DNA of 39,891 nt from Geminicoccus sp. (GCA_002708995.1 PAPT01000016.1:1-39891), one strand, 5' to 3'; counted from the stretch's first letter, positions 1-10,190 are shown. Numbers and translations are program-made. The notes: generated from the letters alone by a model not told the origin.

Positions 1-30
1 GTCATAGAGCGTTTGAAACCCCAGCGCCAT
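1..30 (-). CDS. possible N-terminus of an unidentified gene, cut by the window edge
   Basis: An ATG at 30 opens a minus-strand frame of ten codons (MALGFQTLYD) running off the window. An in-frame TGA lies seven codons upstream of it, so this would be the first ATG of the frame. A weak purine stretch (GAGAGAA) lies about 13 bases upstream. The spacing from the preceding gene's stop (about 68 bases) and the shared direction fit a downstream operon partner of the ferredoxin/ASKHA gene. Ten residues are too few to name a family, and the frame could be chance. Confidence 0.3.
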   Translation of the reverse strand, partial: MALGFQTLYD

Positions 31-98
31 GAGCCTGGTCCAGTTCTCTCAGTCGTTGTCAGCCTCCCACCGCATCCGGTTCGGGAGCCGAAGAGCCA

Positions 99-2162
99 TC
101 AGCCGCGGCGGCGGCGGCCTCCACCCCGGCGGCGTCCCCTGCCCCCGGCGTCATCTCCACCAGCCTGAGCCACAGCCGTCTCCGGCAGGCTTACCACGCT
201 GGAGAGGTTATGGAAGTCCGCCGTCTTATGCGGAATGGCCATGGCTTCGACAAAGTGCTGCTGAAACATGGGTTCGACGGCGGTCTCGATCTTCTCGATA
301 TTGCACACGGCCTCTTCGATATCCCGGCGCGCCTGGGCGTTGAGCAGGGCAATGCGCGCGCCCGTTCCCGCCGCGTTGCCGACTGAGGCAACATGCGCCA
401 GATCGCAATCCGGGATCATGCCCAGCACCATGGCGTGCTTGACGTCGATGTGCGAACCAAAGGCGCCAGCGAGATACACCCGCTCGACCGGCCGCATGTC
501 GCCATCGGCCTCGAGCTTGTCCTTGAGAAGGCGATAGCCGGCGTAAAGCGCGGCCTTGGCCATCTGGATCGCCCGCACGTCGTTCTGGGTCACGGTGATC
601 GTCGGGCCATCGTCGGCGATGGCGTCATAGATCACGTAAGCAAAGGTCCGGCCGTCCGGAATGATGCGGTGGGTCTGCGCCTGCCGCCCACCGTCGATCG
701 CGCCATCCTCGTTCATCAGCCCGGCGAGGAACATCTCGGACAGGGCCTCGATGATCCCCGAGCCGCAAATGCCGGTGATCCCGGTCGAGGCGGTCTCGTC
801 CTCGAAGCCCGCTTCGTTCGACCACAGCTCGCTGCCGATCACACGGAAAGCAGGTTCGAGCGTCTGAGGGTCAATCTTGACCCGCTCGATCGCCCCGGGT
901 GCAGCCCGCTGACCGCTGGAAACCTGCGCGCCCTCGAAGGCCGGGCCAGTTGGCGAGGACGCCGCCATCACCCGGTCGCGGTCACCCAGCAGCATCTCGG
1001 CGTTGGTGCCGACATCGACGATAAAGGTCAGCTGCTCACTCTGGTCGGGCCGCTCGGCCAGCGCCACCCCGGCCGTATCAGCACCCACGTGCCCGGCGAT
1101 GCAGGGCAGCACGTAGGCGCCCGCACCCGGGTGCAGGCCGATTTCCAGCTCCCGCGCCTTGATCCGCGTGCCGAAATCGGTCGCCAGCGCAAAGGGTGCT
1201 CCACCCAGCTCGACCGGGTCCATGCCCAGCAGCAGGTGGTGCATAATCGGGTTGGAGACCAGCGTTATGTCGAGGATATCGCTGACCTCGATCCCGGCTT
1301 CCTCGGCCGTCGCCGCCGCCAGCTCGTTGAGCGCACCCCGCACCGCCGCGGTCATCTCCGTATCCCCACCCGGGTTCATCATCGAATAGGACACCCGCGA
1401 CATGACGTCTTCGCCAAAGCGGATCTGCGGGTTCATCAGCCCGCTCGAGGCCAGCACCTCGCCCGTCGCCAGATCGCAGAGGTGCGCGGCGATGGTTGTC
1501 GAACCCAGATCGACGGCGAGCCCGAAAATCTGCTCCTTCAGCCCCGGCCACAGCGCGATCAGTTCTTCCCCGTCGCGCACGGCGGCGGTGACCTGCCACT
1601 TCCCCTTGCGCAGGGTCGGCTGCATGGTCCGCATCAGCCCGAAGTCGGTCTGTAGCCCGGTCAGCCCCCACTGCTGCTCCAGCGCCTCGTGGATACGCCC
1701 GAGGTCGGAGCTGGGCTCGTGCATATCCGGCTCGCGCACGGTGATAAAGTGCAGACGCACGGTCGGATCGATGGCGATCACCCGCTCGTCGGCGGACTTG
1801 CGCACCACCTGCTTGTGAACCTGCGCATCCGGGGGCACGTCGACGACCAGATCGCCCTCGAGCAGGGTCTGGCACGACAGCCGCCGGTCCGCCTTCATGT
1901 TGCGCTTGGTGGCGTAGCGGGTCTCGACCGCGTTGGGCACCGAAGCATGGTGCGCGGAGGAGGTTATGCCGTGCTTGGCAAAGTCACCCTCGCCCAGCGT
2001 GATCTGGCAGCGCCCACACATGCCGTTGCCCCCGCACAGGCTGTCGATGTCGACACCCAGACGCCGGGCAGCCTGCAGCACAGGCGTTCCGATCGGAAAG
2101 TCACCGCGCTTACCCGAAGGGGTGAAGACGAGGCGGGCGATGGCAGGTGCATTGTCAGTCAT
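99..2162 (-). CDS. ferredoxin/ASKHA-domain protein (DUF4445, RamA/RACo-like corrinoid activator)
   Basis: The 687-residue protein has an N-terminal plant-type 2Fe-2S ferredoxin domain with cysteines C43, C49, C52 and C97. A long ASKHA-type ATP-binding region follows, with phosphate-loop-like motifs FGLAVDLGSTTIAAHL and FIVDVGTNAEM. Characterised members of this family (RACo, RamA) use ATP and a reduced Fe-S cluster to return an inactive cob(II)alamin protein to the cob(I)alamin state needed for methyl transfer. The inference here is a role beside a corrinoid methyltransferase, perhaps in one-carbon or methylamine/betaine metabolism, but no corrinoid protein is visible in this window. The C-terminal 20 residues are almost only Gly and Arg. 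The start is ATG at 2162, with a weak ribosome site. The family call is firm; the substrate system is unknown. Confidence 0.85.
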   Translation of the reverse strand: MTDNAPAIARLVFTPSGKRGDFPIGTPVLQAARRLGVDIDSLCGGNGMCGRCQITLGEGDFAKHGITSSAHHASVPNAVETRYATKRNMKADRRLSCQTLLEGDLVVDVPPDAQVHKQVVRKSADERVIAIDPTVRLHFITVREPDMHEPSSDLGRIHEALEQQWGLTGLQTDFGLMRTMQPTLRKGKWQVTAAVRDGEELIALWPGLKEQIFGLAVDLGSTTIAAHLCDLATGEVLASSGLMNPQIRFGEDVMSRVSYSMMNPGGDTEMTAAVRGALNELAAATAEEAGIEVSDILDITLVSNPIMHHLLLGMDPVELGGAPFALATDFGTRIKARELEIGLHPGAGAYVLPCIAGHVGADTAGVALAERPDQSEQLTFIVDVGTNAEMLLGDRDRVMAASSPTGPAFEGAQVSSGQRAAPGAIERVKIDPQTLEPAFRVIGSELWSNEAGFEDETASTGITGICGSGIIEALSEMFLAGLMNEDGAIDGGRQAQTHRIIPDGRTFAYVIYDAIADDGPTITVTQNDVRAIQMAKAALYAGYRLLKDKLEADGDMRPVERVYLAGAFGSHIDVKHAMVLGMIPDCDLAHVASVGNAAGTGARIALLNAQARRDIEEAVCNIEKIETAVEPMFQQHFVEAMAIPHKTADFHNLSSVVSLPETAVAQAGGDDAGGRGRRRGGGRRRRG

Positions 2163-2419
2163 GTGCGTTTCTTAGCCGGTTGTGCAGGGATGCATCGACC
2201 TGTTTGCGGCCTGCAAATTGCCTAGATGCGGCCAAGGCATCCCTGTGTGCTTTCCCTTTTGTCGCAGACCTCGGACGGGCTCCAGCGCCGAATCTGCCGA
2301 TCAGGGCGCCGGGAAGCGGTTTTAGCCCGCCTTATCCGCCTGTCGAGCGGTTTCCGACGCGCTCTGGCACGATACCGTTATGGCTAAAATTCGAACTATA
2401 TTTCTGGGGTCAGGATCCG

Positions 2420-3055
2420 ATGATTACCCGCGGACGCTTTCACGCTGCCCTCGTCGCTGTCTTTCTGGCCGCCCTCGCCCCTGCGCTGCTTGGCCTGGCA
2501 GGCACCGCCGCCGCCGAACCACGCCTTGATCGCATCCTTGCCACCGAACAGAGCCTGACCCGCAAAATCGAGCAGGCCGAACGGCGGCTGAGACGCGAGC
2601 AGAAAAAACTGGCGCGCGCGGCCAGCGACCTCGAACGCCGCTGCGCCGGGCAAAGCATCGACCGCGAGCGCCGGATGCGCTGCGCCAATCTCAGCGAAAG
2701 CCTCGAACAGAACCGCGAAAGCCTGGACCGCGACGCCGAAAAACTGGCGCGCCATCAGGAAAGACTGGCCAAGCTCAGCGCAAAAATCGCTCTTCAGCAC
2801 AAGCGCACGGAACGGCAGCAAGAGAAGCTGAGCAAGCGGCTCGCCCGCGCCGAGGCACGAGTCAGCAAGGCCGAGCAGCAGATCGCCACCATATGGGCTT
2901 TCATCGACAGCCAAGCGGGTTCGGAAGCCGCCCGGCGCGCCAAAAAGGTCGAGGAATACCGCGCCCGACTAGCCAAATCGGAACGCATGCACCAGCGTTG
3001 GACAGAGAAGCGCTACGAATACCGCACTGCGCCCGAAGCGCTCGGCGATGGCTGA
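2420..3055 (+). CDS. secreted coiled-coil protein, function unknown
   Basis: I place the start at ATG 2420, preceded by a CAGGA-like site, because the next residues form a classic signal peptide: MITRGRF, then a hydrophobic stretch, then an AAAEP cleavage region. The longer open frame upstream has no such sense. The mature part of the 211-residue protein is almost all charged heptad-like helix rich in Arg, Lys, Glu and Gln, and should form a long coiled coil in the periplasm. Two cysteines (RRCAG and MRCAN) are separated by 12 residues. The small protein at 19406-19861 has the same layout, with a similarly spaced cysteine pair. No enzymatic motif is visible. The gene stands alone and converges on the suf operon. 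Confidence 0.7.
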   Translation: MITRGRFHAALVAVFLAALAPALLGLAGTAAAEPRLDRILATEQSLTRKIEQAERRLRREQKKLARAASDLERRCAGQSIDRERRMRCANLSESLEQNRESLDRDAEKLARHQERLAKLSAKIALQHKRTERQQEKLSKRLARAEARVSKAEQQIATIWAFIDSQAGSEAARRAKKVEEYRARLAKSERMHQRWTEKRYEYRTAPEALGDG

Positions 3056-3061
3056 GCCTTA

Positions 3062-3082
3062 CCGGCTCAACACTCGAGCCGG
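3062..3082. terminator. possible bidirectional hairpin between convergent genes
   Basis: Seven-base arms CCGGCTC and GAGCCGG with a 7-base loop lie just after the stop at 3055 and just before the sufA stop at 3101. There is no clear U-tract, so the terminator role is inferred from position only. Confidence 0.4.
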
Positions 3083-3100
3083 GCTAAAGGGCGCAGGAAC

Positions 3101-3439
3101 CTAGAATGCCACCGACTGACCGCAGCCACAGCGCGCGGTCTCGTTGGGGTTTTCAAAAGTGAAGCCCGAGGTCATGCGGTCTTCGTGATAGTCCATGGTC
3201 GAGCCGAGAAGGAACATGAAGGCCGTGGGTTCAATGAAGATACGGACGCCCTTGTCCTGCACTTCCTCTTCCATCGCCGTCTTTTCGGCTGCGTACTCGA
3301 CAAAGTACTCCATGCCCGAGCAGCCGCCCTTCTTCACACCCACACGCAGGCCGACCACGGCCTCGTCGCCGGACTTATCGATCAGGGATTTAATCCGATC
3401 CGCCGCCTTGTCGGTCAGCTTGAGTACATTCTGCATCAT
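3101..3439 (-). CDS. sufA: A-type iron-sulfur carrier, HesB/IscA/SufA family
   Basis: This 112-residue protein is the last gene of the suf operon. It has the three A-type carrier cysteines: C40 in GGCSGMEY, and C104 and C106 in the C-terminal CGCG motif. Family members take Fe-S clusters from the SufBCD scaffold and deliver them to apo-enzymes. I chose ATG 3439 because AGAGG lies 8 bases upstream and the N-terminus (MMQNVLKLTDKAADRI) matches the family. The frame stays open upstream but encodes an Arg-rich stretch unlike any carrier. The gap of about 140 bases to sufT is the largest inside the operon. The sequence alone does not separate SufA from ErpA or IscA function; operon position favours SufA. 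Confidence 0.9.
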   Translation of the reverse strand: MMQNVLKLTDKAADRIKSLIDKSGDEAVVGLRVGVKKGGCSGMEYFVEYAAEKTAMEEEVQDKGVRIFIEPTAFMFLLGSTMDYHEDRMTSGFTFENPNETARCGCGQSVAF

Positions 3440-3582
3440 GGCCAGAACCTCTGTTTCCCCGGTGCGCCAGCGTGGAGCACACCGGTTGTACCAAATATAG
3501 GCACGAAAGCGGCGGGCCGCAAAGCCCTTCGCTCGAAGCCGGTGACCAAGCCCCTCGTCCAGGACCATATCACCAGCCCCCA

Positions 3583-4029
3583 TTACAAACCGAGAACCAG
3601 CTGCGCGTCTTCGCTAGCGCGGTCCAGGGTCCAGGCGGGCTCCCACACCAGCTGTACCGTAGCCAGACCAACCCCTTCGACCGCAGCCAGTGCAGCAGCG
3701 ACGTGGCCGGGCATCTCACCGGCAACCGGGCATCCCGGCGCGGTCAGGGTCATGTCGACCTCGACGTCCCCGGTCTCGGGATTCTGGTCCAGGCGGTAGA
3801 TCAGCCCCAGATCGTAGATATTGATCGGAATTTCCGGGTCATGAACGGTCTGCATGGCCGCGATCATCCCAGCCTCGGAGGCCAGCGACGCCCCGGTCGG
3901 CAGCGCTTTGCCAGCTTCGGCGATAAAGGTGGTGCCCTCGCGCCGGACGCGCACGCCCGCCGCCGGGTCCATGGTCACCCCGGGATCGGGCATGAAATCG
4001 GCAAGGGTCTTGCTGTCGTGCGCGCTCAT
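3583..4029 (-). CDS. sufT: SUF-associated DUF59/MIP18 family protein SufT
   Basis: The 148-residue protein carries a C-terminal DUF59 domain. Its signatures are VHDPEIPINIYDLGLIY (DPE..VNI.DLGL in the family) and TLTAPGCPVAGEMP with the conserved cysteine. About 55 N-terminal residues precede the domain, as is usual for SufT. Family members help mature or deliver Fe-S clusters. ATG 4029 overlaps the sufS stop in an ATGA, which makes it a better start than the upstream candidate at 4047. Translation is therefore probably coupled to sufS. Confidence 0.88.
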   Translation of the reverse strand: MSAHDSKTLADFMPDPGVTMDPAAGVRVRREGTTFIAEAGKALPTGASLASEAGMIAAMQTVHDPEIPINIYDLGLIYRLDQNPETGDVEVDMTLTAPGCPVAGEMPGHVAAALAAVEGVGLATVQLVWEPAWTLDRASEDAQLVLGL

Positions 4030-5270
4030 CCCAGCAGCTCCCGACACACCGCCAGCCCGTCGAGCAGCGCGTCAACATCGTCGCGCTCGTTGTAGGCGGC
4101 GAAGGACGCCCGCGCGGTTGAGTGCACGCCCAGTCGGTCGTGCAGCGGCTCGGCGCAATGCTGGCCAACCCGCAGCGCGACCCCGGTCCGATCGAGAATG
4201 GTACCCACATCGTTGGCGTGGTGATCGCCCAGCGCGAAGGCCAGCACCGATACCTTCTCCGGCGCGGTGCCAAAGACGCGGACATCGTTGCCCGCTCCCA
4301 GCCGCTCCATGGCGTAGTCGAGCAGGTCGGCTTCGTGGGCGGCAATGGCTTCGATGCCAACGCCCTCGACCCAGTCGACAGCCGCGCCCAGCCCGACGGC
4401 TTCGACAATCGCCGGGGTACCGGCCTCGAAACGGAAGGGAGGTTTCCGGAAGGTCGTGCCAGCAAAGCTAACGGTATCGATCATGTCCCCGCCCCCCTGA
4501 TAGGGTGGCATGGCGTCGAGCAGGTCGTATTTGCCGTAGAGCACTCCGATCCCGGTCGGGCCGTAGAGCTTGTGTCCCGTCCAGGCCAGAAAATCGACGT
4601 CGAGCGCGTGCACATCGACCCGGCGGTGGGTCACGGCCTGCGAAGCGTCGAGCAGCACCAGCGCGCCCTGCGCATGCGCCTTTGCGATGATCTCCTCGAC
4701 CGGGAGCACGGTCCCGAGCACGTTGGAAACGAAGGCGCAAGCAACCATGCGCGTCCTCTCGCCGAGCTTGTCGTCGAAATCGTCCATGTCCAGCGACCCG
4801 TCCTCAACGATGTCGACCGGCCGGACAACGGCGCCGGTTTCCTCGGCGATCAGCTGCCAAGGGACGATATTGGCGTGGTGTTCGAGCACGGTGAGCAGGA
4901 TTTCATCGCCCGGGCGCAGGTTCTTCCGCCCCCACGATTGAGCGACGAGGTTGATGGCTTCAGTGGTGTTCTTGGTGAAGACCACCTCGCGCTCGTCAGC
5001 TCCCATGAACCGGGCGACCGTGGTGCGCGCGGCCTCGAAGGCGTCGGTCGCGTCCTGGCTGAGCCGGTGCACGCCCCGGTGGACGTTGGCGTAGGAGGTT
5101 TTCATGAACTGATCCATGGCGTCCGTGACGGCCAGGGGCTTCTGCGAAGAGGCCGCAGAATCAAGGAAAATCAGCCGCTTATCGTCGTAGACCCGGCGCT
5201 CGAGCGTCGGGAACTGCGCCCTGATCGCGGCAACGTCGAAGCCAGTGGCAGCGGGTCCGGTCTGGCTCAC
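4026..5270 (-). CDS. sufS: cysteine desulfurase SufS (class II)
   Basis: This 414-residue PLP enzyme removes sulfur from cysteine as a persulfide for Fe-S cluster assembly. K234 in AWTGHKLYGPTG is the PLP Schiff-base lysine. C372 in RVGQHCAEP is the persulfide cysteine, set in the short rigid loop typical of SufS. The aldimine-site histidine pair lies in LEHHANIVPW. Length and motif order match the family. The start overlaps the sufD stop in an ATGA at 5267-5270. No SufE or SufU sulfur-acceptor gene is seen in the operon. The PLP need of this enzyme is notable because pdxJ, a PLP-pathway gene, sits in the same operon. Confidence 0.97.
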   Translation of the reverse strand: MSQTGPAATGFDVAAIRAQFPTLERRVYDDKRLIFLDSAASSQKPLAVTDAMDQFMKTSYANVHRGVHRLSQDATDAFEAARTTVARFMGADEREVVFTKNTTEAINLVAQSWGRKNLRPGDEILLTVLEHHANIVPWQLIAEETGAVVRPVDIVEDGSLDMDDFDDKLGERTRMVACAFVSNVLGTVLPVEEIIAKAHAQGALVLLDASQAVTHRRVDVHALDVDFLAWTGHKLYGPTGIGVLYGKYDLLDAMPPYQGGGDMIDTVSFAGTTFRKPPFRFEAGTPAIVEAVGLGAAVDWVEGVGIEAIAAHEADLLDYAMERLGAGNDVRVFGTAPEKVSVLAFALGDHHANDVGTILDRTGVALRVGQHCAEPLHDRLGVHSTARASFAAYNERDDVDALLDGLAVCRELLG

Positions 5271-6430
5271 AGGTCAAGCTCCCCGAAGGCACCCGGCACG
5301 CCCAGCCATGCCTTGACCTTCTCGTCGAGCATGGCCTCGACCGCCTCGGGCAAGTCCAGCGCGGCGAAGGGCTCACGGGCGAAGGCGAGGATCAGCAGGG
5401 CGCGGGCTGTCGCCTCGCTGACGCCGCGGGCGCGGAGGTAGAACAGCGCCTCTTCGCTCAGATCACCCACCGTCGCCCCGTGGGAACACTTCACGTCGTC
5501 GGCGAAGATTTCGAGCTCTGGCTTGGTAAAAGCCTGCGCCCGGTCGGACAGCATGAGCGCGCGTGAGAGCTGGTCGCCCTCGATCCGCTGGCTGTCGGGG
5601 GCAACGTGGATGCCGCCCTGGAAGATCGCCGTCGCCTGCTGATCGACCACGGTGCGCACCTGCTGGTCGGAGGTGTTATCGGCGTCGAGGTGTCGGACGC
5701 CCGTGACGAAATCGCTGTGTTCGCTGCCGGTTTTCAGCACCAGCGCGGCTAGACCGGCGTGGGCACCCGGGGCGTTCATGTCGGCGTGCTGTTCGATCCG
5801 GTGCAGACCCCCGCCGAGGGTGACCACCAGACAGTCGTACCGGGCATTCTCGCCGAGCCGGGGGGACGTGCGGTGGGTCTGGGTGCCAGCCCCGCCGTCT
5901 TCAACCAGAATGATCCTGGTCAGATGGGCGCCGGGGGCAAGGTCGATGTCGGTATCGCTGTTTAGCCAGCTGTCATCGGTGTTGCCCCAGCGCTCGACCA
6001 GCGTTGCCTGCGCGCCTTCTGCCAAACGGATGCGGTTGGCGGCGTTGACGAGCGCATTTTCGGCCATGGCGCTGAAGCGGGCAAAGATCGGCTTCAGGCG
6101 CGCCTTTTCGGGCACGTCGAACAAAAAGCCCTCACCCGCGAGGCTGGCGTTGAGCAGGCTCAGTGCATCCGTGCCTGGTTGATCTTGGGCCGGCGCGGCA
6201 ACGTCGGCGGGCGGAATTGGGCCGAACAGCCCGCTCTGCTCCTGATTGATGCGCAGGCCCGCGGGCGTCAGCGCCTTGGCCAACGGGCCGGCCAGATCGG
6301 TGTAGCGCCAGGCTTCAACACGGCGGTTGGGAAAGCCCCGCTCGCGCAGGGCGGCAAAAGCGGCTGCGTTCTGTACCGCCCCTGCCCCGTGCAGGCGATC
6401 GAGAAAGTCTGCGCCGAAGACGTCGGTCAT
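5267..6430 (-). CDS. sufD: Fe-S cluster scaffold subunit SufD
   Basis: The 387-residue protein is the SufB paralogue of the SufBC2D scaffold complex. The typical beta-helix core is recognisable in FQGGIHVAPDSQRIEGDQLSRALMLS and in KPELEIFADDVKCSHGATVGDLSEEALFYLRARG, which holds the conserved Cys-His segment near the C-terminus. The N-terminus is less conserved, as usual. It overlaps sufC upstream and sufS downstream by 4 bases each, so the genes are translationally coupled. Confidence 0.95.
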   Translation of the reverse strand: MTDVFGADFLDRLHGAGAVQNAAAFAALRERGFPNRRVEAWRYTDLAGPLAKALTPAGLRINQEQSGLFGPIPPADVAAPAQDQPGTDALSLLNASLAGEGFLFDVPEKARLKPIFARFSAMAENALVNAANRIRLAEGAQATLVERWGNTDDSWLNSDTDIDLAPGAHLTRIILVEDGGAGTQTHRTSPRLGENARYDCLVVTLGGGLHRIEQHADMNAPGAHAGLAALVLKTGSEHSDFVTGVRHLDADNTSDQQVRTVVDQQATAIFQGGIHVAPDSQRIEGDQLSRALMLSDRAQAFTKPELEIFADDVKCSHGATVGDLSEEALFYLRARGVSEATARALLILAFAREPFAALDLPEAVEAMLDEKVKAWLGVPGAFGELDL

Positions 6431-7173
6431 GCCGCCTGAAACTCCGCGTAGCCGGCCTGCTCGACCTCGAGCGCCAGTGACTTGTCGCCAGACTTTACGA
6501 TCCGGCCTTCGCTGAGGATGTGGACGTGGTCTGGGACGATGTAGTCGAGCAGGCGCTGGTAGTGGGTGATGACCAGGAACGAGCGCTCGGGCGAGCGCAG
6601 GGCGTTAACCCCGTCGGCGACTACGCGCAGGGCGTCGATATCCAGACCTGAGTCGGTTTCGTCGAGCACGGCCATCCGTGGCTCGAGGAGAGCCATCTGC
6701 AGGGTCTCGAAGCGCTTTTTCTCACCCCCGGAGAAGCCGACGTTGACCGCCCGCTTGAGCATGTCGTTGCCGATGCCCAGGGTCTTGGCCTTGGCGCGCA
6801 GCTCGCGCACGAAGGCCAGCGCGTCGAGCTCGTCCAGTCCGGCGGCCTTGCGCTTCGCGTTGACGGCGGTTTGCAGGAAGGTCGACGCCTGCACGCCCGG
6901 GATTTCTACGGGGTACTGGAAGGCCTGGAACAGGCCGGAGTGGGCGCGTTCCTCGGGTTCCATATCCAGCAGGTCGTCGCCGTCGAGCTGGACACTGCCA
7001 CCGGTGACGCCGTAACCGGGCTTGCCCGAGAGCACGTTGGCCGTGGTCGACTTGCCCGAGCCGTTTGGACCCATGATCGCATGCACCTCGCCTTGGGCAA
7101 TCTGCAGGTCGATGCCGCGGAGGATTTCAGTACCGTCTTCGAGTTCGGCCCGCAGGCCCTTTATATCCAGCAT
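6427..7173 (-). CDS. sufC: Fe-S assembly ATPase SufC
   Basis: This 248-residue ABC-type ATPase has Walker A GPNGSGKS at residues 35-42, the signature FSGGEKKR, and a Walker B-like region MAVLDETDSGLDIDAL. The DETDSGLDID form is the SufC hallmark. It drives conformational change in the SufBC2D scaffold. ATG 7173 lies 7 bases after the pdxJ stop. AAGGGA is about 12 bases upstream, a slightly long spacing. Confidence 0.97.
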   Translation of the reverse strand: MLDIKGLRAELEDGTEILRGIDLQIAQGEVHAIMGPNGSGKSTTANVLSGKPGYGVTGGSVQLDGDDLLDMEPEERAHSGLFQAFQYPVEIPGVQASTFLQTAVNAKRKAAGLDELDALAFVRELRAKAKTLGIGNDMLKRAVNVGFSGGEKKRFETLQMALLEPRMAVLDETDSGLDIDALRVVADGVNALRSPERSFLVITHYQRLLDYIVPDHVHILSEGRIVKSGDKSLALEVEQAGYAEFQAA

Positions 7174-7180
7174 GGGTGGT

Positions 7181-7920
7181 TCAGATCCCTTGGTCGTCAG
7201 GAACGACTGCGTTGAAGTCAGCGACCGTGCCGGTCAGCCCGCGAAACAGGGCGTTGCTGGCGATCTGGTGGCCGATGGAAAATTCGTCGAAGCGCACGCG
7301 GGCGCAGAGTGGGCCGAGGTTTTCGACCGTCAGGTCGTGCCCGGCATTGAGGCGCAGATTAAGGGCGCGAGCCTGCTCGGCGGCGGCTTCAATAGCGTCG
7401 AGCGCAGCGGCGAAATCACCCCGCTCGTGGGCTTCGGCGTAGAGCCCGGTGTAGATTTCGACCCCGTCGCACCCGCCGGCTGCTGCCAGCCGCACCGAAG
7501 CAGGATCGGGGTCGACGAACACGGCAGTGCGGATGCCCGCCGCGTGCATCCGGTCGCAACAGGCCTTCAGGGCGGGGTGGTCATCCTCGGCGCGCCAGCC
7601 ACGGGAAGACGTCACTTCACCGGCCATGACTGGGACGATGGTAAACTGGGTCGGGCGTAGCTTTTCAACCAGATCCATGAGGTCAGGGCGGAGGTCGCCT
7701 TCGACGTTGAATTCGACGTGGCCTTCGCGCACCTCGTCCATGGCGGCGATGGTGCCGACGTCGGCCATGGTAATATGACGCTCATCGGCGCGTGGGTGCA
7801 GGGTTAGCCCCTGCGCACCGCCGGCGAGCGCCAGCCTTGCGCCCTCGACCAAGTGCGGGGTGCCGGTGCCGCGTGAATTCCTCAGCAGCGCGATCTTGTT
7901 GATGTTGACCGACAGCAGCG

Positions 7921-7924
<4 letters not shown>
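7181..7924 (-). CDS. pdxJ: pyridoxine 5'-phosphate synthase PdxJ
   Basis: This 247-residue TIM-barrel enzyme condenses 3-amino-1-hydroxyacetone phosphate with 1-deoxyxylulose 5-phosphate to give pyridoxine 5'-phosphate, the last ring-forming step of the DXP-dependent vitamin B6 route. Clear family marks are [15 protein letters not shown] at the N-terminus, [10 protein letters not shown] (the conserved HPR.D.RH motif), and the C-terminal [12 protein letters not shown]. It lies between sufB and sufC, not in the more usual place beside acpS/recO. It overlaps the sufB stop in an ATGA, so it is part of the same transcript. The simplest reading is co-expression of PLP supply with the PLP enzyme SufS. 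Confidence 0.96.
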
Positions 7925-9390
<1,466 letters not shown>

Positions 9391-9393
9391 GGC

Positions 9394-9909
9394 TCAGCGG
9401 GCCTTCTTGCTCGTGAGTTCTGTCTCGGGGCGTTGGTGCGCGGTGCCGGGTCCATCCGGCTCGAACCCCTCTGGCAGGGCGTCGAGGGGGCCGAACATAT
9501 TCATCCACGCCGGCGCCATGTCAGCCAGGGTGACGCGGTTCAGCGCATCGCTGACCGCGGTGTTGACCACGGCCCAGTTGCCGCGCATGCCGCAGAACGA
9601 CTGCACCCCGCAGACGTCTTCTTCGCGCCCGTCGATGCAGGCGGTCAGCGCCAGCGGTCCTTCGATGGCTGCGATGACATCTCCAATACTGATGGCCGCT
9701 GCACTGCGGCTGAGGCGGTACCCGCCAGCGGCCCCCCGCTGAGCAGTCAGCAGTTCGGCTTTGGTGAGCATTTTCAGCAGCTTAGAGACCGTTGGTTGGG
9801 GTAGCATCAAATCTTCGGACAGGCGCGCAGCCGACGCAGGCTCGTCGTCGGCAAACGAGAGCTTGGTCAGCACAATCACAGCATAGTCGGTGAGGCGTGA
9901 GAGCTTCAT
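9394..9909 (-). CDS. Rrf2/IscR-type SUF operon regulator
   Basis: The 171-residue protein has an N-terminal winged helix (MKLSRLTDYAVIVL, then QPTVSKLLKMLTKAELL and RGAAGGYRLSR), the standard Rrf2 layout. Three cysteines (C91, C100, C106) in CIDGREEDVCGVQSFC match the cluster-binding triad of IscR-type proteins. In the family a bound 2Fe-2S cluster changes DNA affinity so that the operon follows Fe-S demand. It is the first gene of the suf operon, and a palindrome resembling the IscR type-1 site lies 34 bases upstream, which implies autoregulation. The C-terminal 45 residues are of low conservation. Confidence 0.93.
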   Translation of the reverse strand: MKLSRLTDYAVIVLTKLSFADDEPASAARLSEDLMLPQPTVSKLLKMLTKAELLTAQRGAAGGYRLSRSAAAISIGDVIAAIEGPLALTACIDGREEDVCGVQSFCGMRGNWAVVNTAVSDALNRVTLADMAPAWMNMFGPLDALPEGFEPDGPGTAHQRPETELTSKKAR

Positions 9910-9942
9910 AAATGATGGGCCTGATCGTCGAAGGGAGTATCG

Positions 9943-9955
9943 GACTTTTTTAGTC
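9943..9955 (-). promoter_or_regulatory. candidate IscR-type operator of the suf operon
   Basis: On the minus strand the sequence reads GACTAAAAAAGTC, an inverted repeat GACT-N5-AGTC. It matches the core of the described IscR type-1 site (GACTRWWWYAGTC) at 12 of 13 positions. It is followed by CGATACT, which recalls the outer TAT/ATA parts of that motif and could serve as a -10 element. It lies 34 bases before the regulator ATG. Binding is inferred, not shown. Confidence 0.65.
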
Positions 9956-10038
9956 GTAACGGAAAATATAGGGCCAGAGCTTGGCTTTCAACCGTCATTG
10001 GGTCGCGGTGACGGGGGGCTGGATTGCGCCGACTTCGG

Positions 10039-10059
10039 CCCGACCGCGCTTCGCGCGGC
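10039..10059 (+). repeat. 21-bp palindromic core shared with 30875-30895
   Basis: These 21 bases, centred on CCGCGCTTCGCGCGG, recur exactly as the reverse complement at 30875-30895, about 20 kb away. Both copies are intergenic and both lie in the heart of longer imperfect palindromes. This fits a dispersed REP-like element. Confidence 0.6.
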
Positions 10060-10160
10060 AGGCCGAAGCGTCGCACATTCATCAGAGGGTCGGGACAAAC
10101 ACAATCGGCGGGGGCCAGAGCTGGCGGGTTGCGGGATCAGCCGAAGCCGTTCGCGTGGGA

Positions 10161-10190
10161 GATTTGAAAGCCGCGCTGCGGCGTCAAATC
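10161..10190. repeat. hairpin-forming inverted repeat
   Basis: Outer arms GATTTGA and TCAAATC and inner arms GCCGC and GCGGC can fold into one 30-base hairpin. There is no U-tract, so it is probably not an intrinsic terminator. It sits in the same palindrome-rich gap as the shared 21-bp core. Confidence 0.5.

Noticed and set aside
393..1655. Long plus-strand open frame (420 codons) opposite the ferredoxin/ASKHA gene
   Set aside because: It is a high-GC shadow: composition is His-, Arg- and Gly-rich, there is no recognisable motif, and the minus-strand gene is certain.
4122..5441. Plus-strand open frame of 439 codons opposite sufS
   Set aside because: It is antisense to a clear cysteine desulfurase, with no domain or ribosome site.
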